Positions 26,424 through 35,403 of a stretch of DNA of 64,000 bases are shown in pieces; position 1 is the first letter of the stretch, and each line of letters begins with the position of its first letter. Source of the stretch: an uncultured Clostridia bacterium (GTDB taxonomy: Bacteria > Bacillota > Clostridia > Oscillospirales > Acutalibacteraceae). The notes beneath the pieces are model-generated. The model searched no databases. It was not told where the DNA came from and saw nothing but the letters and a program-made list of their open reading frames with translations. Location of the stretch: NCBI GenBank assembly GCA_947623175.1, contig CANQGK010000001.1, positions 62,001 through 126,000 on the forward strand, written 5' to 3'. The translations under genes were made by a program, and so were the position numbers.

Positions 26424-28322
26424 TTAATAAATATTTTTATTTTCCCTGTAGCTGCGCCAGACGTTTTCGAAAAAATCGTCGTTAGCCGGAATAGGCCGCA
26501 CTTCGCGCCAGAATGATGAAAATCCGTTTTCGCAAAGTACCGTTTCCTGAACCTTGTTACGGGTATCGCCTTTTTCTTCGGTAAAACGGAAAATTTCCTC
26601 CAAGCCTTTCCCGAGCATTCCGTTTTTATCAAAATAAAGGCTCGAGCCTCGCGTCGCTCCTACCGTTTCGGCATAATCTATCATGGCTGTGAGAACCGCC
26701 GACTGAGTATAAAGAATATCCTTTAACTTATAATACAAATAAAGTCTTGTCGTATCGCCGACACCGCATTTTGAAAGCGATTTAATATCGCTGTCGACGC
26801 CGCGTAAAGCGGTTTTCATGCCGTCGGTATTTCTTATGGCGGCGGCAAGGTCGCTCATTCGTCTTTGGGCGTATTTTATCAAAGCGTCGACGTTATCGGG
26901 ATTTTTAAGTATTTCCGCCGTTTCGGATTTAAGGCGGTTTACTGCAATAGCCGCAATTTCGGAAAAAATGCCGTCGTCAATAAGCGCGTTGCCGTTTTGC
27001 GAAATATACTGCGCCGCGCGAAGAGAACCTACCTGCCCCGAATTGAGCGCCGAGCCGCCCGGGCGGGTAATTCCGTGCGTGCCCGCGCATTCTCCCGCGC
27101 AGAAAAGCCCCTTAACCGACGTCTGCCACCACATATCGACCGCGATACCGCCGTTGTTGTGCTGAGCGCAAAGGGCGATTTCAAGATATTCTTCGGTAAT
27201 ATCGAGCCCCTTATCCTTATACAACTCTATTGCGGGGGCGTTCATTTTTTCGAGTCTTTGGATGGGTGTGCCGAAAAGCGCCTCCGCTTTGCTTAAATAC
27301 TCAAACGCCTCCGAGGAGAGTTTATTATACTCAATATCTTTAATACCAAAGGGATTTTCGGTAAAATCGAGATAAACCCTGCGCTTCTTTAAAACGCACT
27401 CCCTGTAAACCAACAAATCTATTACGGATGAGCCGTTCATTACCTTTTTAGAGTCAAAGGGCCATTGATAGCCCTTGAGGAATACCATGGAAAGCGCTTC
27501 GTATTTATCGTCAAAATAATCGCTTAAAAATTCGTATTCGTTGCCGTTTTCATCCGCAGATACAAAACGGGGTAAAACCTGCATATAGGTACCCGATACG
27601 TTCCACCGTGGATTTACCGAGGCTAAGCCGTACTGCCATTCGGTAAGATTTTGCGCCTTTGCCCCCGCAAGCAATGCAAGGCTTGCGGTACCCGTATGAC
27701 ATTCGGGATAAACGCTGTCGGCATAAATACCGGCGGGTCCGCCCGTGCACATGACAATATCCGCGCACTTGAAGGCGACAAAATCGCCGCTTTGCTTCTC
27801 AAGACACAAAAGACCGCAAACGGCGTTATCATATTTTAAAATTTCAACGGCAAGATATCCGTCAAAAACCTCAATACCCGAATTTTCGGCTTTTTTCTGC
27901 AAAGCCTCGGTCATATATTTAGAGGTCAACGGTCCTGCCGAAGTGGCTCTCGCATAAGGGTCATGGTCGGTTTTATAGCCGACGTACTCGCCGTAGCGAT
28001 TTACGGGAAATCCGACGCCGAGTTCGCATAAATTCATAAAAGAACGGACGGATAAAGCCGCTTCGCAAAGGGCGTTGTCACCGTCGACACTGCCCCCCGC
28101 GAAAAGGTTTTCCGCCATTTTGTAAACGCTGTCGGGGCTGTCGCCGCCAAGCCCCAGCTTGTAATAGGTCTGCTTATCACTGCCGGTATTTCTCGAAGTG
28201 CCGCAGTTTACGCCTTCGGTAACGACGGCAACCTTTTTGCCGAATTGCTTTAATCTGCAGGCGGCATTATACCCTGCCGCTCCCGTGCCTATAACTATAG
28301 CTTCGAAGGTATAATTTTTCAT
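26424..28322 (-). CDS. FAD-dependent fumarate-reductase/aspartate-oxidase-like flavoprotein
   Basis: 632 residues from the ATG at 28322 with AGGGTG upstream. The FAD-binding Rossmann motif is at the N-terminus (VIGTGAAGYNAACRL). A capping domain and a HDPYARATSAGPLTSKYM region follow, then CSGPAG-like CTGGPAGIYADSVYP, and late in the protein GLFCAGECAGTHGITRPGGSALNSGQVGSLRAA, the second FAD segment of the succinate dehydrogenase/fumarate reductase family. The C-terminal 150 residues are helical, as in SdhA. There is no signal peptide or FMN-binding domain, and no iron-sulphur subunit gene nearby. It is the third gene of a unit with an Old Yellow Enzyme-type and an SDR gene. Substrate unknown. 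Confidence 0.8.
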   Translation of the reverse strand: MKNYTFEAIVIGTGAAGYNAACRLKQFGKKVAVVTEGVNCGTSRNTGSDKQTYYKLGLGGDSPDSVYKMAENLFAGGSVDGDNALCEAALSVRSFMNLCELGVGFPVNRYGEYVGYKTDHDPYARATSAGPLTSKYMTEALQKKAENSGIEVFDGYLAVEILKYDNAVCGLLCLEKQSGDFVAFKCADIVMCTGGPAGIYADSVYPECHTGTASLALLAGAKAQNLTEWQYGLASVNPRWNVSGTYMQVLPRFVSADENGNEYEFLSDYFDDKYEALSMVFLKGYQWPFDSKKVMNGSSVIDLLVYRECVLKKRRVYLDFTENPFGIKDIEYNKLSSEAFEYLSKAEALFGTPIQRLEKMNAPAIELYKDKGLDITEEYLEIALCAQHNNGGIAVDMWWQTSVKGLFCAGECAGTHGITRPGGSALNSGQVGSLRAAQYISQNGNALIDDGIFSEIAAIAVNRLKSETAEILKNPDNVDALIKYAQRRMSDLAAAIRNTDGMKTALRGVDSDIKSLSKCGVGDTTRLYLYYKLKDILYTQSAVLTAMIDYAETVGATRGSSLYFDKNGMLGKGLEEIFRFTEEKGDTRNKVQETVLCENGFSSFWREVRPIPANDDFFENVWRSYRENKNIY

Positions 28323-28341
28323 ATTTTCACCCTTAATAAAA

Positions 28342-29067
28342 TCAAAGTCTGCGAATATGGAAGCCTCCGTCAACGTCTATCGACTGCCCTGTTACGTACG
28401 GCAGACTGCCGTTGCAAAGAGTCCATATAGCCTCCGCAATATCCGACGGCTGCCCCCAGCGTTTAATGGGCAAAAGACCGCCGTCGATAAGCGCGTCGTA
28501 CTTCGCCTTCACCTTATCGGTCATGCCCGTTGCGATTATACCGGGGCGTATCTCGTTGACCGTTATACCGTACTCGGCAAGACGATCGGCGAAAAGGGCG
28601 GTGATCATTGTAACACCCGCTTTAGAAATGCAATATTCGCCTCTGCTTACAGAGCTTGTGTAGCCCGACATCGAGGATATATTTACAATACTGCCCGCTC
28701 TGTTTTCTTTCATAATTTTGGCAACCGATTGGGTAAGGAAAAGCGTGCCCTTTGTGTTGATATTCATAACAAAATCGTAGGATTCCTCGGTCATTTCGAG
28801 AATATCGTTTCTGACCTTCGGCGCCACTCCCGCAACGTTTACAAGAATATCTATTCTGCCGTACTTATCCATTGCGGTTTTTACATAATTTTCTCTGGAG
28901 TCTTTGTCGCTTAAATCGCCCTTGAAATATGTAAACTCGCCCTCTAAAGTCTTTGGCATTTGCGGTAAAACGTCCATTCCCACAACCGCTATGCCGTTAT
29001 CCAACAATTTTTCCGCCGCCGCCATACCTATTCCGCCCGCAACGCCTGTAACCAATGCCGTTTTCAT
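28342..29067 (-). CDS. SDR family oxidoreductase
   Basis: 241 residues. The cofactor motif TGVAGGIG (TGxxxGxG) is near the N-terminus and NVAG lies at about 90. The catalytic Ser of NISSMSG precedes YCISK (YxxxK). The ATG at 29067 overlaps the stop codon of the upstream Old Yellow Enzyme gene (TGATG) and has GGAGGT 8 nt before it. A VDGGFHIRRL end is typical of FabG-like classical SDRs, which act on alcohols and ketones. Aspartate 38-type selection (VGMDVLP) after the second strand suggests NAD rather than NADP. It works with the flanking flavoenzymes on a shared, unidentified substrate. Confidence 0.88.
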   Translation of the reverse strand: MKTALVTGVAGGIGMAAAEKLLDNGIAVVGMDVLPQMPKTLEGEFTYFKGDLSDKDSRENYVKTAMDKYGRIDILVNVAGVAPKVRNDILEMTEESYDFVMNINTKGTLFLTQSVAKIMKENRAGSIVNISSMSGYTSSVSRGEYCISKAGVTMITALFADRLAEYGITVNEIRPGIIATGMTDKVKAKYDALIDGGLLPIKRWGQPSDIAEAIWTLCNGSLPYVTGQSIDVDGGFHIRRL

Positions 29068-30392
29068 CAATTTTTACCTCCGCAAAGTTTTTTGTAAATG
29101 GGTAAATACGTATCTCTGTCTCTTATAACACAGCCGGGAGTGCCGCCGGGCTTACGCATGATCTCTGTACATTTAGAACAGCAGATACAGATTTTGTTTT
29201 TATCCATACCGCCGTTTTTTAAAATATCTACGGCAAAATCGGGATAAGCGAATACCGTTCTGCCAAAGCCCGCAAAATCGAATTTATTATCTTTTATATA
29301 CGTTGAAACAACGTTTGGAGCGGCTGTACCCAAGAAAGATACCGCCGAGCAGATAAGCGCCATGTCGGGGTTCAGCTCCTTTAACTTTGCGGTACCGTTA
29401 AGCACCCTTGCCACGCCCTCCAACGGATGCTCCGGCGCCTCATAACCGCCCTGCGCATAAGGACGATTTACATGCGGATTAAAATAAGGGTTACCCATTG
29501 TGATATTAAGTATTCTTACGCCATAATCATACAGTTTTTTTATAAGCCAATCCGGTTCGCTTGCGTCAAAATCCAAACCGCCGTCCTTAGAAACGCCGAA
29601 TCCGTAAGGGTATTCGAATCCGTCATAAACATTCAGTCTTGAAGAAACAATAAAATCCCCCGAACAGCTCTCAACAGCGCCCTTTACGCTCTCGCGCAGA
29701 AGTCTTGTCCGGTTCTCCAAGCTGCCGCCGTATTTTCCCTCTCTGTTATACGCGGAAAGCAGTTCGGAATTTAGGTATCTGTGACAGCATTTGATATCCA
29801 CACCGTCAAATCCCGCTTTTTCGGCAAGCAGGGCGCCTTTTACAAGCGCTTCTCCGACGCGGTCAAGGTATTCGTCGGTTACTGTTCTGTCCGAAGAAAT
29901 AGGATTGCCCTTTTCAAAAACGGGATTGTTATAAGCGATTAAAGGCGCCGGCGTACCGTTCGGTTTCGAATATCTTCCCGAATGAGTAGCCTGCATAATA
30001 ACGAGGGGCGCATAGCCGTTTTCTTTGATTGCGGCTTCCTTAATGACTTCGACCTCTGCTTTGAAATTATCGAGATTATTTTCCGTTATGTAAAGCTGGC
30101 GCGGATTTGCCCTGCCTTCCTCCAAAACCGCGGTGGCTTCGAACCAAATAATTCCGGCGCCGCCCTCGGCAAAGCGCCGATATCTTCGCTTTGTAAGCGT
30201 GTCGGGACTGCCGTCGGGAGTTCCGTCACAACCCTCCATCGCCTGGCAGGCAAGGCGGTTGGATATTACCTTATTTCCTATTTTATACTCCTTTGCCAAA
30301 ACCGAAGTATCTTCCGAATAGGGCAAATTTAATCCGAGCTCGTCTCTTTGGGCGACAAAATCCCGAAGCGTCGTATATACTTTTTTTACCAA
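29067..30392 (-). CDS. Old Yellow Enzyme-type NADH:flavin oxidoreductase with Fe-S cysteine cluster
   Basis: 441 residues. The TIM-barrel FMN domain has RLACQAMEGCDG near its start, IMQATHSGRYS, DGVDIKCCHRYLNSELLSAYNREGKYGG with the conserved His-containing loop of the 2,4-dienoyl-CoA reductase/BaiCD branch, and AGFGRTVFAYPDF. It then ends in a cysteine-rich segment (CICCSKCTEI, GGTPGCVI) that resembles the [4Fe-4S] ligands of that branch. The C-terminal FAD/NAD domain of full-length 2,4-dienoyl-CoA reductases is absent, so electrons must come from another protein. It heads the unit with an SDR and a fumarate-reductase-like flavoprotein. An enoate or enone reduction is likely; the substrate is unknown. 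Confidence 0.8.
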   Translation of the reverse strand: MVKKVYTTLRDFVAQRDELGLNLPYSEDTSVLAKEYKIGNKVISNRLACQAMEGCDGTPDGSPDTLTKRRYRRFAEGGAGIIWFEATAVLEEGRANPRQLYITENNLDNFKAEVEVIKEAAIKENGYAPLVIMQATHSGRYSKPNGTPAPLIAYNNPVFEKGNPISSDRTVTDEYLDRVGEALVKGALLAEKAGFDGVDIKCCHRYLNSELLSAYNREGKYGGSLENRTRLLRESVKGAVESCSGDFIVSSRLNVYDGFEYPYGFGVSKDGGLDFDASEPDWLIKKLYDYGVRILNITMGNPYFNPHVNRPYAQGGYEAPEHPLEGVARVLNGTAKLKELNPDMALICSAVSFLGTAAPNVVSTYIKDNKFDFAGFGRTVFAYPDFAVDILKNGGMDKNKICICCSKCTEIMRKPGGTPGCVIRDRDTYLPIYKKLCGGKN

Positions 30393-30565
30393 AATCGCTC
30401 ACTCGTTTCTTAATGAAATTTTCCCGCATTCCTGACGTCTCTCGCTTTGATTTATCGTGATAAGTCTGCATTGGCGCTGCCGGAAACCAATAAGCGGTAT
30501 TATTAATATAACACACAATAAACCGCCGCGCAATATACATAAATGGCTGACTTTTACGCATAAGA

Positions 30566-30595
30566 AAAAGCCGACTGCGTTTGCAATCGACTTTT
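30566..30595 (-). terminator. Terminator after tRNA-Ser(GCU)
   Basis: Minus-strand hairpin: AAAAGTCGATTGC pairs imperfectly with GCAGTCGGCTTTT, ending in TTTTTC. It follows the tRNA 3' CCA by one base. The 170 bp between it and the gene starting at 30392 hold no clear feature. Confidence 0.6.
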
Positions 30596-30596
30596 C

Positions 30597-30690
30597 TGGC
30601 GGAGTAGGAGAGACTCGAACTCTCGCGCCGGGGTTTAGCCGGCCTACGCCCTTAGCAGGGGCGCCTCGTCACCAACTTGAGTACTACTCC
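30597..30690 (-). tRNA. tRNA-Ser (anticodon GCU)
   Basis: Minus strand. The acceptor stem is GGAGTAG/CTACTCC with discriminator G and an encoded CCA end. The anticodon GCT is at 30656-30654 in a GCCCCTGCTAAGGGC stem-loop. A long variable arm (GCCGG...CCGGC) marks a class II serine tRNA, and the T-loop GAGTTCGAGTC is intact. Its first 24 nt and upstream leader are duplicated at 30868-30965. Confidence 0.95.
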
Positions 30691-30764
30691 GAATATTGAT
30701 AAACATATTAAAAAATATTAAATTGTAAACTTGTTCTAAGGACTCGGCTTGCGTGCCCTCTTGC
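30667..30764. repeat. 98-bp direct repeat, copy 1 (includes the 5' end of tRNA-Ser GCU)
   Basis: Identical base for base to 30868-30965, with a 201-bp period. It covers the first 24 nt of the intact tRNA-Ser(GCU) plus 74 bp of the DNA upstream of that gene. The match stops abruptly at both ends. Confidence 0.95.
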
Positions 30765-30867
30765 GGTGCCCGAAATTCATTGCCGGCTTGGAGCGCCTAT
30801 GAATTTCGACCGCTGCGCCATTTTAAACTCGCTTCCTCCGTCACTGACGGCGCTCGTTTAAAATGCC
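30765..30867. repeat. 103-bp hairpin element between the 98-bp repeats
   Basis: Two inverted repeats lie side by side: GAAATTCAT (30772-30780) with ATGAATTTC (30799-30807), and CATTTTAAAC (30819-30828) with GTTTAAAATG (30856-30865). The latter encloses a perfect CCGTCA-C-TGACGG (30838-30850). No open frame is present. It looks like a small structured, possibly mobile, non-coding element such as a MITE or REP-type repeat; that is inference. Confidence 0.6.
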
Positions 30868-30965
30868 CGTCACCAACTTGAGTACTACTCCGAATATTGA
30901 TAAACATATTAAAAAATATTAAATTGTAAACTTGTTCTAAGGACTCGGCTTGCGTGCCCTCTTGC
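30868..30965. repeat. 98-bp direct repeat, copy 2 (orphan tRNA-Ser 5' fragment)
   Basis: Second identical copy of 30667-30764. Here the 24-nt tRNA-Ser(GCU) start (30891-30868) is followed on the minus strand by the hairpin element instead of the rest of the tRNA, so it is a truncated tRNA fragment. Confidence 0.95.
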
Positions 30966-30990
30966 TGTGTCATTCGGCGGTGATTAAAAT

Positions 30991-31079
30991 TGGCGGAGAG
31001 GATGGGATTCGAACCCATGTGGGGTTGCCCCCAAACGGTTTTCAAGACCGCCTCGTTATGACCGCTTCGATACCTCTCC
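30991..31079 (-). tRNA. tRNA-Ser (anticodon UGA)
   Basis: Minus strand. The acceptor stem is GGAGAGG/CCTCTCC with discriminator G and an encoded CCA. The anticodon TGA is at 31044-31042 in a GCGGTCTTGAAAACCG arm. The long variable arm (TTGGGGGCAACCCCA) and T-loop GGGTTCGAATCCC are typical of serine tRNA. It reads UCN codons and lies 201-bp-element distance upstream of the second serine tRNA on the same strand. Confidence 0.95.
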
Positions 31080-31152
31080 GAATGTGACTGCATTATTGTA
31101 ACACACTAAAAGTAAAAAGTCAACACCGATTTTTTAACTTTTAAATTTTATA

Positions 31153-31190
31153 TTGACATTTTTGTGTTTTAATGTTATATTTGTAACATT
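31153..31190 (+). promoter_or_regulatory. Promoter and TetR-type operator
   Basis: TTGACA (31153-31158), 17 nt, TATATT (31176-31181). A perfect dyad AATGTTA-N6-TAACATT (31171-31190) covers the -10 and start region, as expected for autorepression by the TetR-like protein encoded next. Confidence 0.8.
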
Positions 31191-31216
31191 AAACCTCAAA
31201 AGGAGTGGATACGCAA

Positions 31217-31732
31217 ATGTCACGACCGAATAAAACGGCGGAAAGAATCGTTGCCGCTTTCGGAGAGCTTATCGATACAAAGCCCTTATGCGAAATAGCG
31301 ATAAACGATATTGTGAAAAAAGCCGACGTATCGCGTATGGCGTTTTACAGGAATTTCCGTTCGATAAACGATATCGCGAATAAGTATATTGAGCTTGTTT
31401 TGTTCGACGTTGAAAAGGCGGTAAACGAACCCAAAACGCCCTTCAGCATGCAAACCTATTTTTCGTTGATTTTTAAAAATCTTTCGAAATACGGTAAAAC
31501 CATTCGCGCGCTTTACGAAGCGGGTTACGGGGAGCTTATGCTCAAATTTTCGAATATCAAGCTTTTTAAAACCCCTTTGAAAAACAAATATATTTATTTG
31601 GAAAAATACCAATCGGATATTATGGCGGGCGCGTTTTATAATCTGCTTATTTCGTGGATCAAAAACGGTATGAAAGAATCTGCGGAGGAAATTTCCGCAA
31701 TATGCACCAAATTTGCGGCAAACGCGATATAA
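31217..31732 (+). CDS. TetR/AcrR family regulator
   Basis: 171 residues from the ATG at 31217. A GTG at 31205 in the same frame overlaps the AAAAGGAG site and is rejected. The N-terminal helix-turn-helix is typical: KTAERIVAAFGELIDTKPLCEIAINDIVKKADVSRMAFYRNFRS. The C-terminal ligand domain resembles the shortened TetR_C type of DhaS/SczA-like regulators (IMAGAFYNLLISWIKNGMKES). It overlaps no other gene but is followed after 19 bp by a DegV gene in the same operon. Regulation of a fatty-acid-binding protein suggests a lipid-related signal, by inference. Confidence 0.85.
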   Translation: MSRPNKTAERIVAAFGELIDTKPLCEIAINDIVKKADVSRMAFYRNFRSINDIANKYIELVLFDVEKAVNEPKTPFSMQTYFSLIFKNLSKYGKTIRALYEAGYGELMLKFSNIKLFKTPLKNKYIYLEKYQSDIMAGAFYNLLISWIKNGMKESAEEISAICTKFAANAI

Positions 31733-31751
31733 GGATATAAAGGAGTAGTTT

Positions 31752-32606
31752 ATGAGTTCAATTGCAATAGTAACGGATACAAACAGCAGCATAACAAACG
31801 ATCAGGCGAAAAAGCTCGGTATTTATTTGATACCGATGCCCGTAATAATAGACGATGAGGAGTATTTTGAGGGAGTAAATTGCGGTTACGAGCAGTTTTT
31901 TGAAAAATTGCATAACGGAAGCGAGGTTTCCACCTCACAGCCCTCCCCAGAAACGGTTACAGGCGTATGGGATGAGGCTTTGAAGGATCACGATTACGTA
32001 ATTCATATACCGATGTCCTCGGCGCTGAGCGGCTCCATGCAAAGCGCAAAAGCGCTGGCGCTCGATTATAACGGCAAGGTGCTTGTCGCGGACAATAAGC
32101 GCATCTCCCCCACCCAATGCAATTCCGTAACCGACGCGCTGACTCTTATCAAAAAAGGGCTCGGTGCCGAGGAAATCGTAAAAAGGTTGGAAGAAAATTC
32201 CTTAAATTCCTCTATTTATCTCGCGGTAAATACGCTTGAGCTTCTCAAAAAAAGCGGACGCGTCACCGCCGCGGGCGCCGCCATAGCCACGGTGCTCGGA
32301 ATAAAGCCGGTTTTGCAAATACAGGGCGGAAGGCTCGACGCCTTTGCCAAAGTGCGCGGTATGGAAAATGCCGAAAAAACGATGATAAACGCGGCAAAAA
32401 AGGATATCGAAACCCGCTTTAAGGGCAAGAATATCGCGGTGGATTTGGCATACTCGGGCGATATTAAAATCGCCGAAAAATGGCTGGAAAAAATTAAAGG
32501 CGAATTTCCCGACCGGGAAATCAAGCTTTACCGCCTGCCGCTGAGCATTTGCTGTCATGTGGCGGACGGCGTAAAAGCCATAGCGCTCTCCGAAATCGAA
32601 GAATAG
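31752..32606 (+). CDS. DegV family fatty-acid-binding protein
   Basis: 284 residues. The DegV fold is clear: N-terminal SIAIVTDTNSSIT, then YEQFFEKLHNGSEVSTSQPSPE with the conserved TSQPS fatty-acid-carboxylate loop, a HIPMSSALSGSMQSA segment with the second conserved serine, and TVLGIKPVLQIQGGRL. Members bind a single fatty acid and deliver it to fatty-acid kinase (FakA) in Gram-positive bacteria. The start ATG has an AAAGGAG site. The gene is cotranscribed with the TetR-type regulator and ends at a strong bidirectional terminator. Confidence 0.9.
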   Translation: MSSIAIVTDTNSSITNDQAKKLGIYLIPMPVIIDDEEYFEGVNCGYEQFFEKLHNGSEVSTSQPSPETVTGVWDEALKDHDYVIHIPMSSALSGSMQSAKALALDYNGKVLVADNKRISPTQCNSVTDALTLIKKGLGAEEIVKRLEENSLNSSIYLAVNTLELLKKSGRVTAAGAAIATVLGIKPVLQIQGGRLDAFAKVRGMENAEKTMINAAKKDIETRFKGKNIAVDLAYSGDIKIAEKWLEKIKGEFPDREIKLYRLPLSICCHVADGVKAIALSEIEE

Positions 32607-32609
32607 ATA

Positions 32610-32651
32610 AACGTAAAAAACCTCGATAAAATCATCGAGGTTTTTTACGTT
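32610..32651. terminator. Bidirectional intrinsic terminator between degV and groEL
   Basis: A long dyad: ACGTAAAAAACCTCGAT pairs with ATCGAGGTTTTTTACGT around an AAAATC loop. It lies between two convergent genes and carries A- and T-runs in the stem, so it can serve both. Confidence 0.9.
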
Positions 32652-32663
32652 TAGATTGCCTTA

Positions 32664-34307
<1,644 letters not shown>

Positions 34308-34318
34308 TCACCTGTTCC

Positions 34319-34603
34319 TTATTCTACTATTGCCAAAATATCCGACTGACGAAGAATGGTATACTCTTCACCGTCGATTTTTATTTCGGTTCCCGAATAT
34401 TTGGCGGCAATTACTTTGTCGCCCGGTTTTACGGTCATCTTGATTTCCTTACCGTCCTGCGTACCGCCGGGGCCCACCGCTACGACTTCCGCAACCTGCG
34501 GCTTTTCCTTAGCGGCAGAAGTGAGAACGATACCGCTCTTGGTTGTTTCCTCTGCTTCGGTTGCTTTGATAACAACATTATCGGCTAAAGGTTTAATGTT
34601 CAT
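34319..34603 (-). CDS. groS: Co-chaperonin GroES (10 kDa)
   Basis: 94 residues from the ATG at 34603 with GGAGG upstream; the open frame extends 41 codons further without a ribosome site. It begins [19 protein letters not shown], contains the mobile loop [17 protein letters not shown], and ends with [14 protein letters not shown], all as in the family. It caps the GroEL ring. It is the first gene of groESL. Confidence 0.98.
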   Translation of the reverse strand: MNIKPLADNVVIKATEAEETTKSGIVLTSAAKEKPQVAEVVAVGPGGTQDGKEIKMTVKPGDKVIAAKYSGTEIKIDGEEYTILRQSDILAIVE

Positions 34604-34676
34604 TTTTCTTCCTCCAAATTGAAATATTTGAGTAATCAAAGGAATAGAAAATCCTTTATTTCCCATTGCAAAGACT

Positions 34677-34706
34677 ATATTATACCAAAAGTCAGGAAAA
34701 GTCAAT
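34677..34706 (-). promoter_or_regulatory. groESL promoter with CtsR-like box
   Basis: Minus strand: TTGACT (34705-34700), 17 nt, TAATAT (34682-34677). On the plus strand, AGTCAGG-AAA-AGTCAAT (34690-34706) matches the CtsR heptad direct repeat with its NAN spacer at 11 of 14 heptad positions, and covers the -35 and spacer. No TTAGCACTC-N9-GAGTGCTAA (CIRCE, HrcA) element is visible upstream of groES. CtsR control is therefore suggested. Confidence 0.5.
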
Positions 34707-34756
34707 AGCAGTTTTAAATAATTCAATTTTTGTTAATAATTCCGATAAACCGCAAA

Positions 34757-35053
34757 TCAAAGCCCGACATTTTTCAACGCCTTAATCACCGTGGGGCTTA
34801 AGGATTTTGCGAAAATCGCGCCCTTGCCGGTGATTTTAAGCCCGTCACCGTCCCGCTCGGCAAATCCCGCGTTTAAAAGCTTATCGGTATGCACGTCCTT
34901 GATCAAAAAGCTTAAATCGGTGCCGTAATTGAGCGCCAAAAGCTCGAAAAGCGCCGCAGAGGAGGTATTGCATTTCCCTGCCGCGGGCTCCAAAGCTTTG
35001 CAAAGCGCCGATATTACCTTGACGCTTAAAACGGATAAATCTTGATTTTCCAA
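34757..35053 (-). CDS. Unknown small protein, 98 aa
   Basis: I do not recognise this protein. It has its own promoter and a GGGAG site 9 nt before a TTG start at 35053; no ATG is present near the N-terminus. The sequence is alpha/beta with a helical N-terminus (LSVKVISALCKALEPAAGK) and a winged-helix-like middle (LFELLALNYGTDLSFLIKDVHTDKLLNAGFAERDGDGLKITGKGAIFAKSL), ending VIKALKNVGL. It could be a small winged-helix or DNA-binding protein, but no clear family signature is seen. It is divergent from the purine operon and precedes groESL. Confidence 0.5.
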   Translation of the reverse strand: MENQDLSVLSVKVISALCKALEPAAGKCNTSSAALFELLALNYGTDLSFLIKDVHTDKLLNAGFAERDGDGLKITGKGAIFAKSLSPTVIKALKNVGL

Positions 35054-35075
35054 GTATAATCACTCCCTTTTGTTT

Positions 35076-35104
35076 ATTGTAGCGTTTTATGTATTCAAAA
35101 TCAA
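35076..35104 (-). promoter_or_regulatory. Promoter of the 98-aa protein gene
   Basis: Minus strand: TTGATT (35104-35099), a 17-nt spacer, TACAAT (35081-35076), then GGGAG and the TTG start at 35053. It lies back to back with the purine operon promoter. Confidence 0.6.
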
Positions 35105-35159
35105 CAAAAATCACCTGTTTTTTAGATTATAATTTTTTAGTAAAATTATTTTCGACTCG

Positions 35160-35188
35160 TTGACAAAATATAAAGTATATGGTAATAT
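35160..35188 (+). promoter_or_regulatory. Promoter of the purine operon
   Basis: TTGACA (35160-35165), 17 nt, TAATAT (35183-35188). The predicted start at about 35195 is just before the riboswitch. Confidence 0.8.
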
Positions 35189-35211
35189 AATAAATACAAT
35201 ATATAGTTATC

Positions 35212-35345
35212 GGTTCTTTGTGACTGACGGACAAACAATAAGGTCAAAACCGGACGCCGCGCCCGCGAAGCCCTTCTTTGACCGTATTGTCTCAGCGGAT
35301 CACCGCGTGGAGCAAAGAACTTTTTGCCGACCGTCTGGGCACACT
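35212..35345 (+). ncRNA. ZTP riboswitch (pfl motif)
   Basis: The conserved elements of the ZTP/ZMP aptamer are visible: GTTCTTTG (35213-35220) pairs with CAAAGAAC (35313-35320). TGACTGACGGA follows the 5' strand, GCGGATCACCGC with GTGGAGC precedes the 3' strand, and GCCGACCGTCTGGGCA (35326-35341) is the signature 3' pseudoknot segment. A long insert stem (ACAATAAGGTCAAA with TTTGACCGTATTGT) fills the variable arm. Its 3' end (GGGCA) is shared with the terminator stem that follows, the expected on-switch layout. ZTP accumulates when 10-formyltetrahydrofolate is short, so the operon rises when one-carbon supply fails to keep up. Confidence 0.9.
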
Positions 35346-35378
35346 TTATTCCGTTTAGGGTACAGTGCGCCCTTTTTT
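35337..35378 (+). terminator. Riboswitch-controlled terminator before purE
   Basis: GGGCACACT (35337-35345) pairs with AGTGCGCCC (35364-35372), with one mismatch, followed by six T. Its 5' arm overlaps the aptamer's 3' segment, so ligand binding and termination exclude each other. purE begins 26 bp downstream. Confidence 0.9.
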
Positions 35379-35403
35379 GATATAAAATTTTCGGAGGTCA
35401 ATT

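Noticed and set aside
30393-30565. Regulatory site before the OYE-type gene
   Set aside because: An A/T-rich stretch could hold a promoter, but no pair of hexamers with good spacing was convincing.
34604-34756. CIRCE element upstream of groES
   Set aside because: No TTAGCACTC-N9-GAGTGCTAA or near match was found on either strand.
35195-35378. Purine, PRPP or guanidine (ykkC) riboswitch before purE
   Set aside because: These were considered because of the gene context, but the conserved segments do not match them, whereas they fit the ZTP motif well.
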